A DNA stretch of 64,000 nucleotides from Phycisphaeraceae bacterium (lineage in GTDB: Bacteria; Planctomycetota; Phycisphaerae; Phycisphaerales; UBA1924): NCBI GenBank assembly GCA_019636655.1, contig JAHBXB010000002.1:632537-696536 (forward strand), given 5' to 3'. The stretch's first letter is position 1. Each line of letters opens with the position of its first letter. Under the pieces are notes generated by a model. That model searched no databases. It was not told the origin of the DNA and saw only the letters and a program-made list of their open reading frames with translations. This document shows positions 34,579 to 43,147 of the stretch, piece after piece. The translations under genes and the position numbers were made by a program.

Positions 34579-37485
34579 CTACTTCGCCACGATGTTCACC
34601 ATCTTCCCCGGCACCACCACCACCCGCTGCACCGTCTTCCCCGCCAACAACTCCTGGATCTTCGGCTCCTCCAGCGCCGCCGCTTCGATCGCCTTCGCAT
34701 CCGCGCCCGCCGCCACCACGATCTTCCCCCTGACCTTCCCCATGATCTGGATCGGGATCTCCACCGACGAATCCGCCGCCAGGCTCATGTCCGCCACCGG
34801 GAACGCCTCGTCGCACGCCAGCCTCGAATACCCCAACCGCGACCACAACTCCTCCGCGATGTGCGGCGCAAACGGGCACAGCATCAGGATCAGCCCCTCC
34901 CCCGCCTTCCGCGCCAGCCCCTTCCCCTTCGCCACCACCGTCGTCAAGTGGTTGTTGAACTCGATCAACTTCGCGATCGCCGTGTTGAACGCCAGCCCCT
35001 CGATATCCCTTCTCACCCCCGCGATCGTCTTGTGCAGCAGCCGCAGCGTCGCCTCGTCCGGCTCGTCCGCCACCACCGTCGCCGCGCCCGTCCCCTCATC
35101 AACCACGTTCCGCCACACCCGCTGCAGGAACCGGAACAGCCCGATCATGTCCCTCGTGTTCCACGGCTTCGAGGCGTCCAGCGGCCCCATGTACATCTCA
35201 TACAACCTGAACGTGTCCGCCCCGTACTGCGCGATCACATCATCAGGGTTCACCACGTTCTTCAACGACTTGGACATCTTCGCCACGACCTGCGTCACCC
35301 GCTGCCCCGTCGCCTTCTCCACGAACGCCCCCTCCGACACCTCCTCCACCTGGTCCGTCGGCACCAGCGTCTTGTCCCCGCGCTGGTACGAATACGCCGT
35401 GATCAGCCCCTGGTGGAACAACGTCTTGAACGGCTCCGGCGTCGACACGTGCCCCAGGTCGAACAGCACCTTGTGCCAGAACCTCGAATACAGCAGGTGC
35501 AGCACCGCGTGCTCCGACCCGCCGATGTACAGGTCCACGCCCCCCGCCTCCCCCTCACCCATCCAATACCGCTCCGCCTCCTCCGAGATGAACTCCCCCT
35601 GGTTCTTCGGGTCGCAATACCGCAGGTAATACCAGCAACTCCCCGCCCACCCCGGCATCGTGTTCAACTCCCGCCTCACCGGCGTCTCCGCGGCCAGCAC
35701 CTCCGCCGACACCCCCGCCGCGCCCGCCGTCGTCTCCGCCCACGCCGTCGCCTTCGCCAAGAGCGGCCGCGGTTCCTCCGACTCCTCCGGCTGATAGTCC
35801 GCCAGTTCCGGCAGCACCACCGGCAGCGCCCCCTCGCCCACCGGGTAGTGGTTCCCCGCCGCGTCCCACACGATCGGGAACGGCTCGCCCCAATACCGCT
35901 GCCGCGAGAACAGCCAGTCCCGCAGCCGGTACACCACCTTCCCCGACCCGATCCCCTTCTCCTCCAGCCACTCGATCATCCGCGCCTTCGCCGGCCCGAT
36001 CTCCATCCCATCCAGGAACTCCGAGTTGATCGCCTGCCCCTCCCCCGTGTACGCCTTCCCGCCCGCCGCCTCGAACCCCTCCGGCGGCCTCACCGTCCGC
36101 ACGATCGGCAGCCCGAACCGCTCCGCGAAGTCCCAGTCCCGCTGGTCCTGCCCCGGCACCGCCATGATCGCCCCAGTCCCGTACCCCATCAGCACATAGT
36201 CCGCCACCCACACCGGGATCGCCTTCCCCGTCGCCGGGTTGATCGCGTTCACCCCCGTGTACACCCCCGTCTTCTCCTTCGTCTCCGCCATCCGGTCCAC
36301 ATCCGACCGGTTCCGCGCCTCCCTCACATACGCCTTCAGCCCCGCCGTCTCCGCGGCGTGCGCCCGCTTCGACACGATCCGCTCCACCAGCGGATGCTCC
36401 GGCGCGATCACCATGTACGTCGCCCCGAACATCGTGTCCGGCCGCGTCGTGTACACCTGCAGCGACCGGTACTCCGCGATCTCCTCCGCCAGATCGAAAT
36501 CGATCAGCGCCCCCTCCGACCGCCCGATCCACTCCGTCTGCTGCGTCCGCGTCGATTCCGGCCACGACACCAGCGCCAAATCCCTCAGCAGCCGCTCCGC
36601 GTACGCCGTGATCCGGAACATCCACTGCTTCAGCGGCTTGCGCAGCACCGGGAAGCCCCCGCGCTCCGACCGCCCGTCCACCACCTCCTCGTTCGCCAGC
36701 GCCGTCCCCAGTTTCGGACACCAGTTCACCACCTGCTCGTCCACGTACGCCAGCCGCTGGCGATCGATGAACGCGCGCCGCTCCTCCTGCGTCAGTTCGT
36801 GCCACCGCCGCACCCCCACCGCCTCCCCCGTGATCGCCGGCGCCACCGCCTGCTCCACCCCGAGCCCCGCCACCTCGCCGAACACATCCACCCCGTACCG
36901 CCCCCGCTCCAGCCCCTCCACCAGTTCCCCGATGGGCCGCGCCCGGTCCTGCTCCCTGTCGTACCACGCGTTGTACACCTGCAGGAAGATCCACTGCGTC
37001 CACCGGTAATACTCCGGATCGATCGTCGCGAACTCCCGCGACCAGTCGTAGCAGAACCCGAAGCGCTGCAACTGCCGCCGGAACGTCTCGATCGCCCGCC
37101 GCGTCGTCACCGCCGGGTGCACCCCCGTCTGGATCGCGTACTGCTCCGCCGGCAGCCCGAAGGCATCCCACCCCATCGGGTGCAGCACGTTGCACCCCGT
37201 CATCCGCTTGTACCGGCACACGATGTCCGTCGCCGTGTACCCCTCCGGATGCCCCACGTGCAGCCCCGCCCCCGATGGGTACGGGAACATGTCCAGCGCG
37301 TAGAACTTCGGCCGCCGCCCGTCAAACCCCGCCTCCCCAGGCCCCGCCACCTTGAACGTCCCCCGTTCCTTCCACACCCTCTGCCACCGCCCCTCGATCT
37401 CCTCCGCCATCGCCGCGGAATACCGCTGCGCCGGCTCATCTCCCGCGGCGGACCCAGAACGCTCATCGCCAGTTCGTTGCTGCAT
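34579..37485 (-). CDS. leuS: leucyl-tRNA synthetase
   Basis: A 968-residue class I aminoacyl-tRNA synthetase. The HIGH-type motif is H-V-G-H at residues 76-79 within FPYPSGAGLHVGHPEGY, the editing domain contains TTRPDTMFGATYMVIAPEHP, a GSCWYYLRY segment is in the catalytic core, and KMSKS is at ~736-740. A tRNA-binding helical domain and the small C-terminal domain close the protein. It is slightly longer than E. coli LeuRS (860) because of inserts around the editing domain and a longer N-terminus. A TAGACT box 8 bases before the ATG suggests a leaderless or near-leaderless transcript. The frame remains open upstream of the ATG, but that part is low-complexity intergenic sequence. Confidence 0.95.
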   Translation of the reverse strand: MQQRTGDERSGSAAGDEPAQRYSAAMAEEIEGRWQRVWKERGTFKVAGPGEAGFDGRRPKFYALDMFPYPSGAGLHVGHPEGYTATDIVCRYKRMTGCNVLHPMGWDAFGLPAEQYAIQTGVHPAVTTRRAIETFRRQLQRFGFCYDWSREFATIDPEYYRWTQWIFLQVYNAWYDREQDRARPIGELVEGLERGRYGVDVFGEVAGLGVEQAVAPAITGEAVGVRRWHELTQEERRAFIDRQRLAYVDEQVVNWCPKLGTALANEEVVDGRSERGGFPVLRKPLKQWMFRITAYAERLLRDLALVSWPESTRTQQTEWIGRSEGALIDFDLAEEIAEYRSLQVYTTRPDTMFGATYMVIAPEHPLVERIVSKRAHAAETAGLKAYVREARNRSDVDRMAETKEKTGVYTGVNAINPATGKAIPVWVADYVLMGYGTGAIMAVPGQDQRDWDFAERFGLPIVRTVRPPEGFEAAGGKAYTGEGQAINSEFLDGMEIGPAKARMIEWLEEKGIGSGKVVYRLRDWLFSRQRYWGEPFPIVWDAAGNHYPVGEGALPVVLPELADYQPEESEEPRPLLAKATAWAETTAGAAGVSAEVLAAETPVRRELNTMPGWAGSCWYYLRYCDPKNQGEFISEEAERYWMGEGEAGGVDLYIGGSEHAVLHLLYSRFWHKVLFDLGHVSTPEPFKTLFHQGLITAYSYQRGDKTLVPTDQVEEVSEGAFVEKATGQRVTQVVAKMSKSLKNVVNPDDVIAQYGADTFRLYEMYMGPLDASKPWNTRDMIGLFRFLQRVWRNVVDEGTGAATVVADEPDEATLRLLHKTIAGVRRDIEGLAFNTAIAKLIEFNNHLTTVVAKGKGLARKAGEGLILMLCPFAPHIAEELWSRLGYSRLACDEAFPVADMSLAADSSVEIPIQIMGKVRGKIVVAAGADAKAIEAAALEEPKIQELLAGKTVQRVVVVPGKMVNIVAK

Positions 37486-37493
37486 ATCCCCGC

Positions 37494-37499
37494 AGTCTA
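37494..37499 (-). promoter_or_regulatory. possible -10 box close to the leuS start
   Basis: TAGACT on the minus strand ends 8 bases before the ATG at 37485. No -35 box is obvious. Confidence 0.35.
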
Positions 37500-38031
37500 A
37501 GTCGCCCCCACCGCCCCAGTGTGAGCCAGGCGCCCCGCCTCCCCCACTCTCCACGTCCCCGCCCCCTTGTCGCCCCGCTCCCCCAGATACTCCGGTGGGG
37601 CAGGCGTCCCGCCTGCCATCTTCCCCTCCCCTCCTCCTTCCTCCCTCATCCTCCCTCTTCCTTTTCTCTTCCTCTCTCTTCTCACCCCTCTCCCCCTCCT
37701 CTCCTTCCGGCCCCGAAGGGGCCGAGGCCTGTAGCCACGGGTGAAGCGACGCCGCCCCGGCGTCGCGCAACCCGTGGACCCCGACCCTCAATCTCCCCCG
37801 CCCCGGAGGGGCGGAGGAACGCCCACCCTCCCCGCCCCCTTGGGGCACACGCCCCTTTGCCAGAGGCGCACGAGCAACACGAGCAGCCTCTGATCACGCC
37901 CCCCAAACTCCTCCCCGCCCGAGGCGGCTCGATGCCGCCAAGGGCGTGCAGCCGATGAACTGGCCGCCCGCGGAGCGACCGGCTGCCTCACCAGCGTTGA
38001 AACAACACGCCTCCTTCCTCCATCGCCTCTT
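37500..38031. other. non-coding, low-complexity and hairpin-rich stretch
   Basis: About 530 bases with no credible gene. The first ~200 bases are C/T-rich on the plus strand. The middle holds several inverted repeats, including a GGCCCC-gaa-GGGGCC hairpin at ~37709-37723 and a long imperfect hairpin annotated separately. The right part is mixed sequence up to the stop of the putative endonuclease. All frames crossing it read as Pro/Arg/Gly-rich low-complexity protein, which argues against coding. Confidence 0.6.
37735..37777. repeat. long two-part inverted repeat (REP-like element)
   Basis: CCACGGGT (37735-37742) pairs with ACCCGTGG (37770-37777), and inside it GCGACGCC (37746-37753) pairs with GGCGTCGC (37759-37766). 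This leaves a symmetric 3-by-3 internal loop and a 5-base loop. It is flanked by simple GC hairpins. There is no T-run, so it is not an ordinary terminator. From memory, similar hairpin blocks are scattered through planctomycete intergenic regions; copy number in this genome cannot be seen here. Confidence 0.6.
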
Positions 38032-38778
38032 CTAATCGACAGTGGGCAGCAACGAAACGAATGGAGCACGCGAAAACGACGCCTTCAGCGTGGTGGCCTT
38101 GGTCTTGGGCTCAGTGATCCGATAGTCCGCGTACCGCAGAAACGCGACCAAGACATCATCCACCACGACACGATCGCCAGTTGTAATAAACGAGAGCATC
38201 AAATGCAACCCAACGTGTGGATAGTGGCAATCTATGTTGGCATTATCGCGCGATGTCTTGATTTCCAGACCATCCGGAACGCGTACTGGCTTCTTCTCCT
38301 TGCCACGGACCGCTGCTCCGAGTTCTTTATCAGATCGCGTCCTCGTAGGTAGTTTCGAGTAGTCAAGCGTCTTGATGTACAGGTCCGGGTAATCACTCTT
38401 GCTATTCCCGACGAGTTCTCCGCTCGGATACCTAGATCGCAATCGTCCCGTAACGACGATGCTGACCGTATCCCCGGCAACAAAATCGAGGAGCACCCCT
38501 TCCATAGCTAAGAGCTCGTCGATGCGTGCCACCTCAGACGGCGCGTCGATCTGCAACCTCAGTGCTGCCCACACATCACGGAGCTGAGCGGGCGAGTTTA
38601 AGACCTCCTCTACATAGAGTCGCAAGCTAGGCGCTTCCTTGGCAAGCCAAGGCACGAGTGTCTTTGCCGCCAGCATTGCTCGATCGTACCACGCGAGTTC
38701 AACGGGCGCGTAGGATTCCAGTTCAGGCTGCGCCGCCTTGATTTGCTCGATTACGTGTGCGAGCGGCTCATTCGCCAT
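38032..38778 (-). CDS. putative type II restriction endonuclease
   Basis: A 248-residue protein not recognised from sequence alone. It is called from context: its start overlaps the controller gene by 11 bases, and a cytosine methyltransferase and Vsr gene are divergent next to it. A possible PD-(D/E)xK nuclease core is visible: SDYPDLYIK (~138) followed by PDGLEIKTSRDN (~178) with the E-x-K triad. The preceding ~120 residues are helical. It is less GC-biased in codon use than the neighbouring chromosomal genes, which fits acquisition. Recognition sequence unknown. It might instead be another nuclease-fold protein. Confidence 0.6.
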   Translation of the reverse strand: MANEPLAHVIEQIKAAQPELESYAPVELAWYDRAMLAAKTLVPWLAKEAPSLRLYVEEVLNSPAQLRDVWAALRLQIDAPSEVARIDELLAMEGVLLDFVAGDTVSIVVTGRLRSRYPSGELVGNSKSDYPDLYIKTLDYSKLPTRTRSDKELGAAVRGKEKKPVRVPDGLEIKTSRDNANIDCHYPHVGLHLMLSFITTGDRVVVDDVLVAFLRYADYRITEPKTKATTLKASFSRAPFVSLLPTVD

Positions 38779-39001
38779 TCTCGCCCTCTCCACCGAAGAG
38801 GTCCGCCGCCGGGACGCCGAGGGCATCCGCGATCCGCCAGACGTTCTTGATCCCCGCGTTCCGCTCGCCACGCTCAATCCCACCGATGTATGTCCGATCA
38901 ATCTTGGCGAGACGCGCCAACTCCTCCTGACTCAGCCCCTTCTGTCCGCGGATCTCCCGCACGCGCTTGCCGAACGACTTGAGGACATCCCGCTTCGCCA
39001 T
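38768..39001 (-). CDS. restriction-modification controller (C) protein, HTH/Xre type
   Basis: A 77-residue helix-turn-helix protein (FGKRVREIRGQKGLSQEELARLAKIDRTYIGGIERGERN). Its size and sequence match C proteins of type II systems, which first activate their own and the endonuclease gene and later repress them, delaying cutting until the methylase has protected the DNA. The start at 39001 is preferred over two in-frame ATGs 18 and 36 bases upstream. The gene overlaps the putative endonuclease start by 11 bases, the usual C-R arrangement. A candidate C-box lies 38 bases upstream. Confidence 0.82.
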   Translation of the reverse strand: MAKRDVLKSFGKRVREIRGQKGLSQEELARLAKIDRTYIGGIERGERNAGIKNVWRIADALGVPAADLFGGEGENGE

Positions 39002-39038
39002 CAGCAGAATCGTGACCATGGAGGTCGATCCGTCCACG

Positions 39039-39106
39039 GACTATGAGTACCATCTGACGCGTGTCTACCCACGATCCATCCTGCCCGATACGATCGACCA
39101 CTAGTC
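39039..39106. promoter_or_regulatory. candidate C-box operators between controller and methylase genes
   Basis: The 128-base divergent region contains GACTATGAGTAC (39039-39050), close to the GACT-N3-AGTC form of C-protein operators, and GACCACTAGTC (39096-39106), an inverted repeat with GAC/GTC ends. The first would sit in front of the controller gene and the second in front of the methylase gene. Assignment is by pattern only. Confidence 0.35.
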
Positions 39107-39129
39107 CCAACGGGAGATGACAGAAGACG

Positions 39130-40341
39130 ATGGGCAAGGTCAATCCATCCAAGCGTTTCGCAGAGTTCTTCGCTGGGATCGGCTTGGTCCACGAGGCGTT
39201 GAGGGGCTCGGGTTGGGAGTGCGTCTATGCCAACGACATCGATGCCAAAAAAGAGGCGATGTACAAGGGCCATTTCGGTGACAGCCCGTACTTCCATCGC
39301 GAAGATGTATGGGAAACGGAACGGATCGTGGCCGGAATGGCCGAACGGCCATTCCTCGCTACAGCGTCGTTCCCCTGCACTGACCTTTCGCTTGCCGGGC
39401 GCTGGCAGGGCTTTGAGGGCGACCAGTCTTCCACATACTTCGGGTTTATTCGCGCCCTGCGAGCACTCAATGCGGACAAGCCCAAATTGGTCATGCTGGA
39501 GAATGTGACCGGCTTCCTCACGTCGAAAGATGGGGCTGATTTTGTTCGTGCCGTCACGACGCTGGCGGGCGAAGGTTACTGGATCGATAGTGTTGTGCTG
39601 GATGCCAAGGCATTCGTCCCACAGAGTCGCCCGCGAGTCTTCGTAGTTGGATTTCATGATTCCCTCCACTCGAGTCGAATCATTCGGCAGGGAAACGGCG
39701 GGTTGTTCGGCGACGGCTGGCAAGCCGCGATCGACGAAGGGGGCTCGCTTCGACCCGATTCACTTCTTCGACTTATGGCGAAGACTCGGTTGCCAACAGG
39801 TTGGGCGACGGTGGCGCTTCGCCCTCCCAAGCAGGCTGAGTACTCGCTTAGGTCTGTTATTGACACCGACGATGAACAAAGTTGGTGGGATGGTGCGGCG
39901 ACCAAAAAGCACTACGCGATGCTCTCCGACCTCCACCGGACCGAAGTGGAGCGCCGCCGAAAGTCGGGTGGCCTGCACGTCGGAACTGTGTACCGCCGCT
40001 GTCGCTATGACGAGATGCGGGCAGAGGTTCGCTTTGACAATCTGGCGGGTTGCTTACGCACGCCCCGAGGAGGCAGTGCGCGGCAAATCGTGATGGTAAT
40101 CGATGACGGGCGAGTTCGCTTCCGCTGGATGTCTCCGCGTGAGTATGCGAGACTGCAGGGAGCTCCTGATTTCACGCTGGCGGAGAACACGATCCAATCG
40201 CTATTTGGGTTCGGGGACGGTGTGTGCGTGCCGGTGATCCGTTGGATGGATCAGAACATCCTGACGCCCCTTTTTGAGGACGCGCTGACCAGGGAGAGTG
40301 CCGGAAAAAGCGGCGAGATATCGAAGAAGGCGACGGTGTAG
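39130..40341 (+). CDS. DNA (cytosine-5) methyltransferase
   Basis: A 403-residue C5-cytosine methylase. Motif I is FAEFFAGIGLVHEAL, motif IV SFPCTDLSL with the catalytic Cys83, motif VI MLENVTGFL, motif VIII PQSRPRVFVVGF, and motifs IX-X near the end (YARLQGAPDF, FGFGDGVCVPV). The target-recognition region lies at ~210-320. It would protect host DNA from the adjacent putative endonuclease. It is followed 3 bases later by vsr and is presumably cotranscribed with it. Base composition is less GC-rich than the chromosomal genes on either side. Confidence 0.93.
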   Translation: MGKVNPSKRFAEFFAGIGLVHEALRGSGWECVYANDIDAKKEAMYKGHFGDSPYFHREDVWETERIVAGMAERPFLATASFPCTDLSLAGRWQGFEGDQSSTYFGFIRALRALNADKPKLVMLENVTGFLTSKDGADFVRAVTTLAGEGYWIDSVVLDAKAFVPQSRPRVFVVGFHDSLHSSRIIRQGNGGLFGDGWQAAIDEGGSLRPDSLLRLMAKTRLPTGWATVALRPPKQAEYSLRSVIDTDDEQSWWDGAATKKHYAMLSDLHRTEVERRRKSGGLHVGTVYRRCRYDEMRAEVRFDNLAGCLRTPRGGSARQIVMVIDDGRVRFRWMSPREYARLQGAPDFTLAENTIQSLFGFGDGVCVPVIRWMDQNILTPLFEDALTRESAGKSGEISKKATV

Positions 40342-40344
40342 GTC

Positions 40345-40749
40345 ATGCCCGACAACCTCACTCACGCTCAGCGACGCGCGTGCATGCAGGCAGTAAAGAG
40401 TCGGAACACATCGCCCGAGCTCGCGGTCCGTTCGATCCTCCATCGTATCGGTCGTAGATTCGCCGTGCATCGTATTGACCTGCCCGGCAAGCCTGACATC
40501 GTAATGCCAGCGAGGAAATGCACAATCCTTGTGCATGGATGCTTTTGGCACGGGCACGCGTGCCGGCGAGGAAGGCGACAGCCCGCGACGAATTCGCTGT
40601 ATTGGCAGTCGAAGATAAGGCGAAACCGGGCTCGAGATCGGCGGGTGGCGATTGCCCTCAAACAACTAGGTTGGCGTGTTGTGATCGTGTGGGAATGCGA
40701 GCTACGGGATCCTGCACGTCTAACACGGCGGCTTGCGAAGCTGTCGTGA
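40345..40749 (+). CDS. vsr: very short patch repair endonuclease
   Basis: A 134-residue Vsr-family nickase that cuts next to T:G mismatches produced by deamination of 5-methylcytosine. The MQAVKSRNTSPEL start, DLPGKPDIVMPARK with the catalytic Asp, VHGCFWHGHAC with zinc-binding His/Cys residues, and the closing GWRVVIVWECEL strand are conserved. It begins 3 bases after the methylase stop, which shows that the two belong to one unit and supports a 5-methylcytosine product. Confidence 0.92.
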   Translation: MPDNLTHAQRRACMQAVKSRNTSPELAVRSILHRIGRRFAVHRIDLPGKPDIVMPARKCTILVHGCFWHGHACRRGRRQPATNSLYWQSKIRRNRARDRRVAIALKQLGWRVVIVWECELRDPARLTRRLAKLS

Positions 40750-40837
40750 TTCGTTGACTCCGAGCGACCAGAGCAGCGATTCAAGTGCTGATTTGGACAC
40801 GAGTTATGAAAATCACAGGGCTCCTATCAAAACCCTA

Positions 40838-40865
40838 TTGACATGCCGTCAAAAACCCGTATCCT
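40838..40865 (+). promoter_or_regulatory. strong sigma-70-type promoter
   Basis: A consensus -35 TTGACA (40838-40843), a 16-base spacer and TATCCT (40860-40865). The ATG of the downstream gene is only 9 bases after the -10 box, so the message is leaderless or carries a leader of a very few bases. This is the closest match to a consensus promoter noticed in the window. Confidence 0.65.
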
Positions 40866-40874
40866 GCTCGGGTC

Positions 40875-41582
40875 ATGCTCAACCTCCCCTCCTCCTTCAA
40901 CCCCTCACTCGACCTCGCGGCCAAGATCCTCGACTCCGTCACCGACCCCACCCTCACCCTCCGCGACGTCGCCGAACTCCACCACACCACCGTCGAAGCC
41001 CTCGTCCTCTGGTTCGCCGAGCCTGAGATCGCTGAACGCCTCGACCAGATCGAGTCCACCATCGCCCGCCGCACCCGCATCGTCGCCAGCAACTTCCTCC
41101 CCGCGGCGACCATCGCCCTGGGCCGCTCCATCGACGAGCACAACGCCGACGAAGCCCACTTCCCCGTCCGCCCCGGCGACCAGCGCGGCCTGGAACTCCG
41201 CCGCCGTTCCAGAGAGACCGCCCGCCGCGCCGCCGCCCTCCTCCTGCGCCTCGCCAACTTCACCCCCGGCCCGCGCCGCTATTCCTACTCCTCCCGGCCC
41301 ACCCCCACCCAGCCCTCAACCCCCTCCTCCCCACCGTCCGCCGCTCCTCCACCAGCGCCCACCTCCGCCGCCCCATCCCCCGCCGCGCCGACCGCGCTCT
41401 CCCCCGCCCCCCACTCCGCCATCCCCTCTCGCGCCCCGGCACCGACCCCTCTCGCCCCGGCCGTCCGCTCCGCCGCCGGGCGCGACGCCGGCCATCCCGC
41501 GCCGCACCGCCCCGCCTCTCCCGGCTCCATGCACCTCGCCGCCGCGGCAACCCTCCGCGACACCACCGACCCCCCGCTCTGA
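40875..41582 (+). CDS. protein of unknown function with Pro/Ala/Ser-rich tail
   Basis: A 235-residue protein, not recognised. Residues ~10-65 have a helix-turn-helix-like pattern (LTLRDVAELHHTTVEALVLWF), residues ~65-135 are helical and Arg-rich (RRRSRETARRAAALLLRLANF), and the final ~100 residues are almost entirely Pro, Ala, Ser and Thr. The strong TTGACA promoter directly upstream indicates real expression. A DNA-binding role is possible from the N-terminus but unproven. It sits between the restriction-modification island and nuoF. Confidence 0.65.
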   Translation: MLNLPSSFNPSLDLAAKILDSVTDPTLTLRDVAELHHTTVEALVLWFAEPEIAERLDQIESTIARRTRIVASNFLPAATIALGRSIDEHNADEAHFPVRPGDQRGLELRRRSRETARRAAALLLRLANFTPGPRRYSYSSRPTPTQPSTPSSPPSAAPPPAPTSAAPSPAAPTALSPAPHSAIPSRAPAPTPLAPAVRSAAGRDAGHPAPHRPASPGSMHLAAAATLRDTTDPPL

Positions 41583-41679
41583 CTCGGCTCCGGGCGGCGG
41601 CGTCCGGCGGCAGCACGGGGTGTTCCGTCTACAATCGCCCCCAAGCGAGGCCGCTGCCGGCGCTCGACGAGAGCCACCC

Positions 41680-43092
<1,413 letters not shown>

Positions 43093-43147
43093 CCTGAGGA
43101 AGGGGAAGGGGGAGGGGCAGATGGGACATCCTGTGCCGGTCGAGCCG

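Noticed and set aside
34861-37500. An 879-codon open frame on the plus strand opposite leuS
   Set aside because: It is an antisense shadow: the product is almost wholly Arg, Pro, Leu and His, as expected from the complement of high-GC codons. leuS on the other strand is unmistakable.
37486-37848. N-terminal extension of leuS upstream of 37485
   Set aside because: The extension is low-complexity Gly/Glu/Arg sequence from the non-coding gap, and a TAGACT box sits just before the ATG at 37485.
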